Of a DNA stretch of 64,000 nucleotides, positions 44,784-56,755 are shown one piece after another (the first letter of the stretch is position 1; each line of letters starts with the position of its first letter). The DNA is from Macrostomum hystrix (taxonomy: Eukaryota; Platyhelminthes; Macrostomidae). Position numbers and translations under genes: made by a program. The DNA lies in the NCBI GenBank assembly GCA_950097015.1, contig CATNEN010000001.1, forward strand, positions 2,814,001 through 2,878,000, read 5' to 3'. Under the pieces are notes generated by a model, which was not told where the DNA came from, ran no database searches, and saw nothing but the letters and a program-made list of their open reading frames with translations.

Positions 44784-45654
44784 TCGGATGCGGGCAGAGA
44801 GGGGGAATGGGGTTAGGTCGGACTTCTAGCAGCTGCTGAGCAATCTCGGCTAGCTGTTGGGTCACTCTAGCCAACTCTTCTGTGAGCTGGTGCGGCTGCC
44901 CTGGCTGGCTCTGTTCTTCCTCAGGTTCTGCCCTAACTTGGCGCACCCGTCGGCGAGGGTCGCGCTCAGCGTCCATCTCGAAGGCCTGCGTGGCGGCTCG
45001 CAGTTCGGCTGTAGCATCCTCGGCCGTGGCGAATTCCAGTCTCATGACCGGCGCCAGGACCTCCGGGGCGACTACGATTCCCTCCATAAAGGAAGCCAAA
45101 AGGGCCCGCTCAAAGTGCACGCCGCGGCCATTAGGGGTGGCCTGCAGAGCGGCGGTTCTCAGTCGGTCCGCGAAGGAGGTGTAAGTCTCCCCACGCTCCT
45201 GCTTCAAGTTTCGCCCACTCAGGAGCCGGGCGTAAGGGGTGCAGGCACCACTGAGGCTCTCGGTCAGGTCCTGCACAAACCCTGCATAGGTTCCACCGCG
45301 GGGCAGACCCATCGCCTCGGTGAGGGGTTCGCCACCCAAATGGGCCAAAAGGGTAAGGATCTTTTCTGCATCCGCCTCCAGGCCCTCCGCTTCCAACTTC
45401 AGGTCGAAACGGCGCAGCCAGAGGGGGAACGAATCCTTTCGGGATTCGTAGGGTTCAATGGCGACTTTAACCCGATGATTCCGGGGTCGCCGCAGGTCGA
45501 TGCGCTCTAAAAGTAGCGCCAAACGCTCTAAGGGGTCGGCGTGCTGAGCTGCAGCAGCCGCTGGGGGTTCGGCGCGCGCCGCTGCTGCGGCGCGGCCTCT
45601 TGGTGGGCGGCTTGTTCCAACCACCTCCACCACCTCATCCTCCTGGTCGGACAT
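44515..45654 (-). CDS. Gag-like protein, family A copy 2
   Basis: 379-residue ORF from an ATG (MSDQEDEVVEVV). Order: acidic start, Arg/Ala-rich linker, capsid-like helices (FPLWLRRFDLKLEAEGLEAD, ILTLLAHLGGEPLTEAM, YTSFADRLRTAALQA), a Gln/Glu-rich helix, CPHPNGHQWHPKR without a full zinc knuckle, and a Pro/Arg-rich tail. It is about three-quarters identical by eye to copy 1 over the capsid region. The cytoplasmic particle-forming role is inferred from family and gene order. It lies directly downstream of the candidate leader intron. Confidence 0.7.
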   Translation of the reverse strand: MSDQEDEVVEVVGTSRPPRGRAAAAARAEPPAAAAAQHADPLERLALLLERIDLRRPRNHRVKVAIEPYESRKDSFPLWLRRFDLKLEAEGLEADAEKILTLLAHLGGEPLTEAMGLPRGGTYAGFVQDLTESLSGACTPYARLLSGRNLKQERGETYTSFADRLRTAALQATPNGRGVHFERALLASFMEGIVVAPEVLAPVMRLEFATAEDATAELRAATQAFEMDAERDPRRRVRQVRAEPEEEQSQPGQPHQLTEELARVTQQLAEIAQQLLEVRPNPIPPLCPHPNGHQWHPKRAEKGAAREAGAEQAMGNGRQEAGQRASRPLPPIGGRPAAPRPSQRPDNRSGGTRCLRPTRSPSEFTRPSPHPSANPPQSL

Positions 45655-45711
45655 TTTCGGCCAAAAGAGCGAATGAGGATTTTGCGAATTGAAGGGGGGG
45701 TTTTGTCGCTA

Positions 45712-45816
45712 CTGCAACAATGGGGGAGAGAAGGATGGGGGTTGAGCAGTGCTCTGCGCACGACCAGGGGCCGTGGGAAATAGATAAAGAAAAAGAAGCG
45801 GGCCCGGCTGACTTAC
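45712..45816 (-). other. Candidate leader intron, family A copy 2
   Basis: Same donor (GTAAGT) and acceptor (TTGTTGCAG) as copy 1, 105 bp apart on the minus strand, 58 bp upstream of the gag ATG. Confidence 0.4.
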
Positions 45817-46911
45817 GTCACCCGACCTAAACAAATGATCAAGGAGAAAACCCCGGCCTAAAATAATCACTGCGATGCAGTGGCCGAAAAGCGAACAAAG
45901 AAAAGAATGAGGGAGAAAAGGGTCTGGGGCCCTGGCTAGCTTTTGCTTCCAGCCAATACCTGCTTGCGCGCACTCAAGTTTGGGACATAGAAGTCTAGGT
46001 TTTAACTTAGCACTCATTCTGCAACCCCATAGCGAACTGTTACACTATAGGTACGGCGGGGTCAGTGCTACTGCGGGCTCGCGCCTGCGGCAGCCCATCA
46101 CCCTACCTTGGAAAGCACACGCCTCTATAAGATACTCAGAGAAAAGACAATCCCCGACTCGCTCAGAGAGTCATCGATTCCCGGCTGCATTGCCGGGGGC
46201 CCCCCTCGCGATTTACGAGACTGGGAAGCCCAGGGGGGATATACCTGGGATCTCGCTCGGATAAGGGTCCATGGCTAAAGCCTGGTTGCCCCGTTTAGAA
46301 TACCCTTCAGAGAATTTCTTAGAAAGACGTGCTGACCGAATTCTAGCCCATACTTGAAGTAGGCAGCTTCGAGAGGCGGGCACGGGTGCTGCTAGGCTCC
46401 CTCAAAGTCCCACCTCCCTAACTGTTCCCCACCTAAGTTAGACTTGGTCAAAGCTACGTGGCACTTTCAGAATCAGATACATGTAAGCAGGCCCTGCGTG
46501 CTGCCCAAGAGAACCAATCCCCGGTGCTCGGCGAGTCATCGATTCCCGGCTGCATTGCCGGGGGCTCCCCTCGCTCGGTTAGAAGGCCGAAAGGCGTTGC
46601 CCGGTCCCTCGTTAAGAAAGGCCCCTCCCAGAATAGTCACGCGGGAAACCCCAAAGACAGTCCCTGACTCCTGCAGCAGCCACATAACCCGAAGACACTC
46701 TAGCATGAAGTCCGCTCACACAGCCTACTCATAGTAGAAAGTCACTAATCAGAATTTTGGAAATTCTAACAAGAACTAAATTACATTGAGATCAAATCGT
46801 AACTGTTCGGAAATTAATTGACAGTCACTAGAACTGAGATTCACTATTTAGAGATAAGATTTCGGCATACGGAAAATGAAATCTAGAAGGAGCCCTTTCG
46901 GCTAGCTACCA
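45817..46911 (-). other. 5' leader of family A copy 2
   Basis: Parallels 3929-5100. It contains the CCGGCTGCATTGCCGG stem twice (about 46181 and 46547). The part nearest the LTR, with the primer site, is deleted. Confidence 0.5.
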
Positions 46912-47393
46912 CAGATGCTCCTCGAGAGCAGCCGCCGGCAGACGGCCAATAATTGTTACTCCGCCAGGACAATGGGAAGCGCAGGCGCCGACCTGCCTAC
47001 AGTGACATTTACATGTATCTAAAGGAGGGAGGTCATAAAGTCGAGGTGGGCTCGAATACTGTAAAGAAGTGGGGACATGAAGGATTAATGATCACTCATA
47101 ATGCCCGAGTGATTCCCGATATCTGATCGCGGTTTGGAGGAGAATTATGACCTAAACTACTCATACAATAAAAGCTATAGCCGCGATCAGTCATTCCTAC
47201 AGGGGTCTAGACAGATCCAGGGAGAAGGGATTCGACGGCTACTTAATTCACCGCCGCCCAAAACCCGGCCCTAAGATTAATGATCTTGTTTGCGGCCAGC
47301 TGCTATGTGGGTCGCAATTATTAGATACTTAAAAATTTGAAAAATTATGCTGGCTCACACTCCCACTCGATTCCCGCAGCACACTCCACATCA
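46912..47393 (-). repeat. Family A LTR remnant, LTR5
   Basis: Last 480 bp of the LTR (minus-strand U3), ending CACATCA. The rest is lost in the deletion that also removed the primer site. Confidence 0.75.
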
Positions 47394-47503
47394 CTACATA
47401 CTATACTACTGCTGTACTATTTCTCATTCATACGCAGGCAGTTTCTAAAGACGGAGCCCGCGCAATCTCCCACTTTGCAACGCAACGATTTGTTAGCTCT
47501 GCC

Positions 47504-49098
47504 ATGTCCCAGTGGGAGACAATCCTGAAGTCGTTTGGCGAGCTGCACGCGGCTTTTCGGAAAGAAAATCCGTTTTGCACAGCAGACGAGACCCTCCAAT
47601 ACGAAATGTTTGGAGACGGCTTTGCCTTCGACTTGCTATGTCTGCTCGACTTGCTCGGTCCAATTAAGTAAGTTCTGTTGACCATAGCTACTGCTTACAT
47701 TTTTGTTAAAACATAATGATAAACAACTATAAACCATTTTGGCACAGGGCCCTGATGGAGATGGCGCAGAACCTCCAGCTACATCACTGGAAGGTCCAGC
47801 TCCACTGGAGAACTGTCGCTAGTTTTCTAGAGCGGCGGGCCAAGGAGTTCCGTGTCTCTGACTACCCGAGACTGGAGCAGTGTCTCAAAAACAGTGACTC
47901 CGTACAACCAGGTGGCTCATTCCGTGGCGTACGGCTGCTACGTGGCTGGGTCATTGACAAAGACCAGCCTGCTAGAAACACCCCTGGCATTAATTCTCAT
48001 GGAAGAATTAATGGAAGAATCAAAAATCGAAAGATTTTCGATCTTTCGAAAATAGCTACCTGCATCACCATTTCCTTTGATTTTGCTTAAGACATGCGCG
48101 AGGACATGCGAAGACTTGCTGGTGCTCTGCACAGTGCACTTGTTTCCCGCATGGACAAAGCCGCTAACGCAGATGTTTTAAACTGCGTCTGCCTCGACGC
48201 CGAGCGTGCTATTCGCTGTATAGCTGCAGCGGATTCCGAGGCCGAGATCGAAGAGGTGACTCATGCACCTGCCTGTCGGCAGCTTGTGACGGCAGCGGCA
48301 AAATTTCCGCAACTTGCTGACCTCGACCCACGTGTCTGCCGAAAGTACATAGCTTTGTACATTGAGACCATCCAGCACGTGATGCTATCCGGCGAAGGTC
48401 GAGACGGCTGGCTGAACCCTGTCATTGAAGGGCCAATCGAAAGAGTTGCTCTGGCTCCACCGCACGGTCCCGCCGACATGGCTCTTCGGCTAACCTGCAC
48501 AACTGCCAATGGTCAGGTGGAGTGTACTGTTGACGAAGCTTTTATCTACCGCGCATTCTATTCAACTCCGTGCGTTTATCAGCAGGCTGGTCAGCAAACC
48601 TGTGCTCTGTTGGACTTCGCGCTTAACCATAGTGGGACTGGTAATCCACTTTACCTTGTGCATTAAGCTGTACTGTACTGGGCTATTAGTATCGATCGTA
48701 TACATTATCTAGTACAGCTCAATACGTCATATCGTACGTCTATTGATCAGTCCATCTCCAAGTATTTTTTCAACCCCAAATTCTTAGAGGCCATCGTAGA
48801 GTCATTCTACACCACCATGTGGTTGCAGCAACAGCAAGGGCCTCAGTCCAATAACACGTTGCAGCTTCGGGCCAAGCTGCAATGGATGCTGCCTCCCGTT
48901 GGCAGCAATGCTCTTGAACGTTTCTTAGATACTGCTGCGAAGCTGTATTATAAGGGGGACAGTTCGCGTGGAATTCGGCCCTATTTCCACCCATTCTTTG
49001 CCGATCTAACGAAGGCGAAAAAACATTCCACAAGCAAAGTTGTCAACAAGCGACTAGATCAATTGTCAAGCTGCTGCTTCATCGGTGTTGACAACTAA
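47504..49098 (+). CDS. Unidentified multi-exon locus
   Basis: Exon 47504-47667 opens with ATG (MSQWETILKSFGELHAAF) and ends at GTAAGT. The next exon starts at 47748 after GGCACAG and continues in frame (ALMEMAQNLQLHHWKVQLHW ... SFRGVRLLRGWVI). That frame stops at 48090. A further 190-codon ORF follows at 48094-48666 (REDMRRLAGALHSALVSRM ... RVCRKYIALYIETIQ). A last exon candidate, 48751-49098, follows TTGATCAG (ISKYFFNPKFLEAIVESFY ... CFIGVDN). I could not find junctions joining the later parts without a stop. The F.GV.LL.GW pattern and the helical layout faintly recall transposase-like proteins of aquatic invertebrates, but no domain can be named. The gene begins 110 bp from the family A LTR. 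Confidence 0.45.
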
Positions 49099-50538
49099 AT
49101 GACTATGTAACGGATTGACTGAGACGGCTCTGTATTATAAGTTTTATAACAAATCCACTGTAAACATGCTGAACGATTATAAAGTTTATTACTATATCTA
49201 TGCTGCATGTGATGCTCATATATAGATTTGGATACATTGTTATTTTCGCAATGATCCTCGCATTATGCCTGACTTCGATTGTATCCCTATTTGAAGTATG
49301 GAGGCGCTCTGTTTTTCTGTGAAGCGTGGCATAGCGTGGTGGCTTGGCACCCTGGCTTGTACCTAGGCATAGGCTCTGCTAGAGATTGGAGACCCGTGAC
49401 ATGTTGCTGAATTTCTAGTAGCCGTTTTCCACATTTGAACACCACCCACTTGAACCAGTTCCACGCCAGACTAGGCCTTGCTTTATCGAAGCCACTTGCC
49501 CACTTGTAGTCCTTGTAGTTGTAGACCATTGCCCGATCATTGGACAAAAAGGGGCAGTCTCAGGTTAATGCAACCGGCATATGCCACTGGCCTATTCACA
49601 ACCACAAGTAGAGAGCGTCCATCTTCGCTCACGTCTGACACTCTGACACTGCATCAATTAACTGCATGTAATGTACAAGTGACTCGCCAATAAACGGATC
49701 GCTACTTCACTACTTTAACTTGCGTCACTGTGTGACCACTATTTACTGTGTTTTCATGTTTTAAATTAAAAAAATATCATATTTTCATATTAGTTGGATT
49801 GTGGCTTAATAATAATAATACTTCGTGTTTATTTCTTTGTAATTTCGAGCGGAGCGAAGCGGAGCGAGTCTTTAGGTTTATGATGCCCCGGTAGGTCTGA
49901 TGTGCCAAACCCCCCCCCCTTTTTCTCAGCTCGTACCCTACCGATTTTCTTGGGACTTGCGCCATTCGATTCGTCGTCGAAAATTAGTTTGGGATCACCA
50001 AAACAGACTTGCAACATTTCCATTGCTTCCTGCTCAAAATTGAGTATTTCCCTTTCTGAGCTATTTTTAGCATCAAGGTCAGAAGTCAGAGCCTTTTTAA
50101 CTTTCCTTTCCTTCCTTCCTTAAGGAAGGCAGGCTCCACGCAGCAGGGGGGCAGTTAATGTACATTGAATTCACTGGCCTAGCACAGCAGCGGGCATCAG
50201 CCAGCCAGCCACACTAAGGCTCCCGACCTCCCCTTCGCCCCTTAACCAATTGGCCTGCACTTGCCAAAGCCACACACCACTGACACTAAGGAAGGAAGGC
50301 TGGCTGCTATTCAATTGTGCAGCACACACCAACCCCAAATCCTTTCGGGCCAGTTAATGTGCATGTGAAGACAGAAAACACAAAACAACCCCACACCACA
50401 CCACACAGCACGAAGCAGCCCACATAAGGACCACCACCACTACTGCAGCGACATTGTTAGCTGATATTGTTGTACTGACTTAGTATTATAAAATAATAAA
50501 TTAGTCTATTAAAATGTAAAAATTAAATTAGAAACAAA
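49099..50538. other. Non-coding; likely includes the Helitron 5' flank
   Basis: No gene seen. CTTTCCTTCCTTCC with AAGGAAGG forms a hairpin near 50105-50130. CAGTTAATGT followed by GCAT/ACAT occurs near 50151 and 50351. The Helitron 5' end (TC) could not be fixed. Confidence 0.35.
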
Positions 50539-53500
50539 ATGAGCCCTCCGAAGTTTCCAGCTAGTTGTCCAAAATGTGGACTGTTTTGGAAGAAAGGTCG
50601 GCAGTCATGCTGTAGGAGAAGCTGCAATTTCAATTTACTCGGAGGGCTGAAGGGTCCAGAGTTTGGTGCACGAGGAAAGCAATTTGGCGTTCAAGGAAAA
50701 CAATTTGGTGAAAAAGGGCGTCGTCAGTTTGGACACGAAGGACGTGACTTCGGATTGCTCGTCGGTCGTCGGGTTGCAAGTAAGTTTGTGTTTTTATACT
50801 TTCACCACACAAGAGATTAGGGTCCGAGACCCGATGATATATTTAATTTCTCTATAACGTTCTACACATGCTCCAGGGAATTCTTCTTCTGCTTCACCTC
50901 TGCCTATTTCGCGGCCAAACACGCGTTACGTTTGCTTTGCAAACAGTGCGCTCACCAGTCTGATATCCGGCACTGTCCTGGGCCAGTTGGCATCTGACAT
51001 CGGAGAGCAAGCTACTGCCACGAATGTCGAGTTATTATTGGCGAATTGTAGCAGATCAGGACAAGAGCAGAATGTGCATCGACTCATCAATGCAGTGGCT
51101 GCGGTAGGTGCAGCGGGTCCGCAATTCGTTGTTGGTGAGTTTGGTGATTGTGCAGAATTTTTGTCGGCTTTGTTGCAGCATCTGGCTGTTGGAACTAGGA
51201 GTGATGCTGTACGCCATTTGTTTGAGCTGCCAATTTTTATCAGGTGTGATACCTGCTTATCAGTGCTATATGAAGGCCGACATTTACTGCTTTCATTGCC
51301 AGTGCCTTCGACAGCGAATAGTATGACACTGCAGGATTTAATTGTCAGATGGATGACGATTTCTGTCGCACAGCAATGTTGCCCCAATGCCCAGCCAAAT
51401 TTGGAATTTAACCAAGCACCTAAGCACATAGTAGTTGAGCTGTCGCGCATTACTGAGTCATTAGAGCCCGTGCGGTCATTAGTAAACTTAGTCGCTGAAT
51501 TTAGAATTGGAAATCGAGTCTATTATCCTACAGCAGTAGTGCATCAAACCGGAAGCCAGCAGCTTGGTACATCACACTTTTTCTGTGATGTGTACAACAA
51601 CGATTCCTGGTATCGATGTAATGATTTCTCTGTCACATCCATCAGCAAGGAAGAAGTTGGCCTCGGCGGCAGAACCTGCTGTCTTTTGATTCTCACAGCT
51701 GATCTACACTCATCTCCTTTCTCTGCTAACGTTCAGCAAGTGCGTTTTAGTAATGCCGCTACTACAAGTGTTCACGCAGATCCACCGGATGCTGCTTCAG
51801 CCTCTACGAGTGTTCCCGTGGATTCACCATATGCTGCTTCTGGTGAAGCTGGTAATGCCTCGCAAGATGCAGCTCCTTTTTGCTCACAGATTTACGACGA
51901 TGCGCAGCTTCCGTCACGGGCACAACATGCAGCCAACGACAACGAAGAGGTTGGTACCAACTCCACCCCCCAGAGGCCTTCTGTGTATGATGAATGGATG
52001 ATGCAGAAATCGCTACAACCGACATTCAATGATTTCATAGAATATCGGCAAATGGAGTTCGACGCGATGCGGTTGCATGCTGATGCTGTCGATTTTAAGA
52101 GCTACTTACCAGACTTCAACCCATTTTTGGGCTTAGGAATTAAATTTGACGCCAATATTGCCGAATACGCGACTTGGAAAAAGTGCAAAGTTTGTGAACG
52201 ACAGTGGCCCAATCTTGATGTAGACAATAATGGAAAGTGTAAACATTGCAGAGTTCCAGACACCCCACTATTTTCACCAGCCAATGGATTCAGTCTGGAA
52301 GATGTGCCCCCTGACCTGAATGATCTGACATGCGTGGAGCAAGCTTTGATCTCGCGGCTGCATATTGTGAAAACGGTATATCTACTGCGTGGATCTTCAT
52401 GTAACTTAAGCCGTGGTCATTCTATTGCATTTGAGCAGGATGTGCAAGGGTTTATTAATCGCTTGCCCTGCAGTGCAGCCAACCTGCCTTTCCTCGTGGT
52501 GCGGATGCCTGGAACCTGTGTAACCAAGGTTAAAGACTTTCGAGTAAGGCGACATCGTGTGCTACGAGCACTAAATTGGTTGCGCTTAAATAACCCAGAG
52601 TATAAATCTATCGAAATTGACGACCACTTACTTAACACCCTTCCCGAAGATGGCTGCATTTATGAAGTGCCGCACATTGATATTGGAGTTGAAAATTCAG
52701 CCGACTCCGGTCCCAAAGACAGTTCCGACGATATTCATATCGATCGGAGTGCCGCTCAGCCAGGTGGGGATTTCTCGGGTCTACGTCAAGAGAAGTTGAT
52801 TCTAAGAGCTTTGCAGAACATTTCCGTTCCGTACCCAGCTGTCGGATCACATGCAGTGCAAGAGAAAACCCCTGGCTACTTTACTTGTGCTTTTCCTTGC
52901 CTCTTTCCTTACGGCCGATGCGACATCACTCGCAGTGGGCGCTTGAAACAGCCACAGCTGACAACAGGCACTTATCAGAAATACTTTCAGTTTCTTGTAC
53001 AGCTCGACAGAAGATTTGCACAGCATCACCTGTTTCCGTTTGTGGCTGCAAACATGCTGCAGCGTCATCAGGCAATGCAGATCGGTGGAGTGTTCTGCGA
53101 TCGTGCTGTTGCTGGACTTTCGGCTGAGGAACTGGCTCGACGTTATCAAAATGGAGACCGAAGTATCATTAACAAGCTGTCACATTTTGCATCTGTAATA
53201 AAAGGTAGTCCATCTTACTTTCAACAGATGGCTCGGAAATCTCTTTCGTACTGTGCCTACAATAGAATTCGTGGCGATCAAATGTTCAACGTTTTCATGA
53301 CTTTGTCGGCTGCAGATCTGCAGTGGAAGGATTTACATCTTATTTTAGACAGGGAAAATAATTATGTAGATAAGAACGTGATCCGTCTCGGCGTGGGTGA
53401 CACGCTGCCTCATGGCAGTCTGGATGCTAAGTCGGATATGGCGATGCGCATGAAGAATCTGCGAAACAATTCTGATGTGGCTGACTGGTTTTTCTGCGAA

Positions 53501-56500
53501 AAAGTGCGACACTTCATGAAGCACGTGATTCGTCCTGCATTCGGCGTCATTGATTTTATTATTCGGTACGAGTATCAATTCAGGGGATCTGTGCATGCTC
53601 ATATCCTGCTGCAGGTCCCAAATGCTGTGACCGCTGCGGATCTCAAACTGGCATCGTTACTTTGGAAGCAGCATGCTGGCATGGTAAATTATAACGACGA
53701 TGAGTCTACGGCCATTCATGAAAGCAAATTGCGATACGAAAAATTCACGATGTTGATGGGGGTCAGAGCGGTTCATCCGGAGTGCAATGTGAAGCAGTGG
53801 CCGCCTCCATTGGGAGAAAATTTTCAGGAACCTCCAGTCAATTGCCTTCGAATGCGCTATTCAGATGTCGCTGCCAGTGCCAAGGAGCGTTCTGCACTAA
53901 AAGACGTTTTGCGTCATGACTACACTCTCTTAACAAACCGAACCCTGCTTCATGACTGCCGGAAGGGCAAGTCGTCCTGCTTTAAACATAATAGTGATAA
54001 GTGCCGTTTTCAGTTTCCTCGTGATTTGGTCGATTATTTTCTTTGGCCCTGCAATTCTGGCGTTCGTGAAGGAGAATCCAAACCAGAAACTTTTTATCGT
54101 AGAGGAGGTACGCACAGTAACATAGTTTTTGACCGGAGTGGGATGCTTGTAATTCGTAATCACCCTTTCGTTGTTTCACACGTGCCAGAATTAGCGCAAA
54201 TTTTCAGAAGCAACGTTGATGTCCAGTTGGTGCAATCTTATTCGTCGCTGCTAAAGTACCTCATGAAGTACACCCTGAAAGGCGAAGGAAGCTCAGATGC
54301 ATTTTCCGTTATTACTGCCGACGTGCTGAAAAGTTCAAGTAGTGCACTGGATAAAACACGCGCATCTGTGTACCAGAAGCTGCTGATTCAGTGGACTGGA
54401 AAGCGCGACTACTCAATGCAAGAAGCATTTCACCTAATATTTAACCAACACTTTGTTGAATTCGGACGCGAATTTCGTACGGTCAGCTTGGGTGGTAAGA
54501 AACTTCTAGCAAAGAACTCAATTGATTGGGCAGAACTTTACTGGAGCAAAGACGAAGACCCAAACTTTTTTAATCTCTTGCAAGCTTTTATCAGTGGAGA
54601 TGTTACTACGGACCCTCGGCTTGTCACATTGTATGAATTTGTGAGTAGCTACAGTTCCAAGTGGAGGCCACTAGGCAGTGGTGAACGAGGTTCGCACAAC
54701 ACTGCCTACATTCCACATGTGGTGCCTTCAATTGTCAAAGCACCCGTGAAAGGCTCGCCACAGTATAAACAATTCTGCTGGCAGCAGCTGATTCTGCACC
54801 TACCGGGTGCCAAGCCAAGCGAATTAGAAATCGATACAGCCGATGTGATGCTCGCTGAATTCGTCAAAAACAACTCGAGGTGTCCATCTTATGTTAAGGA
54901 ACAGTTCTATCAACTTCAGCTGCCGCAGAGGGGACCTAAGAAGGTTGTCGACGACATTGCAGAAAGAATTATCAATTGTCGTGACGACTCCAATGAAGCT
55001 GAACTCGTTCCCGATGATCTTCCCGTGCCAAATAATCTGATTTTCCAGGCGGACTGGACTGGTGTGCATAGGAATAATCCAAACGAAGAGCTTCAGGTTG
55101 ACTCCGACGATGAACAAGAGGAGCTGGAAAAAATGGCTCGAGCATCTGATTACGCTTGCTGCAATAGAAGGCTCTCTCTTCAGCAAATTGAAGCTGGTGT
55201 TCATTGGTTGAAGAATACAACTAAACAGTATAACCAGATTGGTGATAAAGCAAAAGTTACCGATGATGTCCACATGATTGACCCAAATTCGCTTAACGTA
55301 AAGCAGAGACAGATTTTTACATATATTACACAAAAACTCGATGAATATGTCCGTTGCAATGTTGATCTGCAGAGTGAATGGCCTAAACCTATTTATGTTG
55401 ACATTTCTTGAGCTGCTGGTTGTGGCAAGTCATTCACATTGAAGTGCATTCTTCAACATCTTACAGAAAGTTTGCGTCAGAGAAGCTCTGCTTCCTTGAA
55501 TGACAGCTCTGTGGCTCAAGTTGCTGCCTACTCAGGCTGCGCAGCAAATCTTATTGGTGGTTGCACGCTTCATAGCCTGTTGAGCTTGCCACTGAAGCCT
55601 AAAAATATCCAACCGTTATCAGCAGAGCAGCTAGTGCGTTTGCAAGCGCAGCATAAAAATTTGCGCATGCTGTTCATTGACGAGAAAAGCATGATGGGTA
55701 AATTAGCTTTTGCATGCATTGATCATCGGTTGAGAGAGCTTTTTCCAGCCAATGCAACAAGGCCTTTTGGTGGGATTTCCATCGTTCTGTTGGGTGACTG
55801 GTGTCAACTACCGCCTGTGAAGGACACTCCGTTGTTTGCTGAAAACCCAAAATACGCCACCAAGATGCACTCTGATGCTACTATTCTCTTCGAGCTTTTC
55901 ACAGACTGTTTTGAATTAGCTGTCAATGAGAGACAAACGGGCCAGTCAGAGTTGCAGTTTCGCGATGAATTACAGCGGCTTCGTGATGGCACGTTTACAA
56001 TTGCCGACTACAGGCATTGGCAGGAGAGACTATTCAACTCTGTTGCTGTAGATGAGCAGCTGGAATTTGCTGGAGCCACGCACATTTGCATGGTGAATTC
56101 TGTCAAGAATGTATGCAATCGAACAGCACTGATTTCAATGCAGGAGCCTATCATTGGAATTCATTCATTTAACAGCCGAGGAACTGTGCGCATCGAAGGA
56201 CTAAGTAATAAACTTTATCTGGCAGTTGGAGCCCAGGTCATGTTGACACGCAACATCTGGGTTACTGCTGGTCTGACGAATGGAAGTGAAGGCATAGTGT
56301 ACGACATCTGTTATCTTCCTGGACGCAGCCCTCCCGATCTGCCTGATGTCATTGTCGTGTGTTTTCCTGGATTCTCTGGACCTCCATTCCTGCCTGAAAT
56401 TGCTCACTCTGTCGCTCTAGTCCCAGTGACGAGCGTGGCAGACGATGACACCAACGTCAGATATAGGAAGCAGTTTCCTCTAAAGCTTTCCTTTGCAATG

Positions 56501-56755
56501 TCAGTACACAAGGCTCAGGGAAAAACGTTGGAGAAGGCAATTTTACACCTGGATCGCAGAGAGTTCACACCCGGTCTGTTGTACACTGCCTGCACTCGGA
56601 CTCGCAGAATACAGGATCTGCTGTTCATGTCTCTGCCGCCTTTCATAGTATTCCAGCAAATGGCCCAATCGTCTTCGTTCAGGCTTCGACGAATGGTGTT
56701 CGAGCAATTTCACCAACGTTGCAGGATTACAGCGGAACGTCTGCAACAGCTTTAA
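50539..56755 (+). CDS. Helitron replicase-helicase (RepHel) with N-terminal USP-like protease domain; one in-frame stop
   Basis: Exon 1 (50539-50779) encodes a Cys cluster (CPKCGLFWKKGRQSCCRRSC) and a G-x-QFG repeat. A 97-bp intron (GTAAGT...CTCCAG, 50780-50876) joins it in phase to exon 2. Next is a ubiquitin-specific-protease-like domain: Cys box RYVCFANSALTSL (Cys codon 50933), GEFGDCAEFLSALLQHL, a C-x2-C, and His box TSHFFCDVYNNDSWYRCND (His codon 51575). A C-x2-C/C-x2-C segment at about 52190 leads into the Helitron N-region. Rep HUH is at GSVHAHILLQV (His codons 53594 and 53600), and the two Tyr are in KYLMKYTLKG (54257, 54269). The PIF1 helicase has GCGKS, FIDEKSMM, LLGDWCQLPPV, SVHKAQGKT and TACTRTR. 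A TGA at 55409-55411, just before GCGKS, is the only break in about 2,040 codons. It is probably a young, freshly inactivated element. Confidence 0.85.

Larger units (their letters stand above)
39072..47393 (-). mobile_element. Family A LTR element, copy 2 (composite)
   Basis: Read right to left: a remnant 5' LTR (46912-47393), leader, gag, protease, ORF3 and 3' non-coding part (42281-43409). LTR4 then interrupts, followed by the opposite-strand spliced gene (39121-39789), next to LTR3. The right LTR and the first part of the leader are fused by a deletion of more than 2 kb, with the shared bases ACAGA at the junction (about 46911). As in copy 1, no reverse transcriptase or integrase is seen. 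Confidence 0.7.

Noticed and set aside
50926-51450. Minus-strand ORF of 174 codons inside the Helitron
   Set aside because: It opposes a frame with clear USP and Helitron motifs and has no motif of its own.
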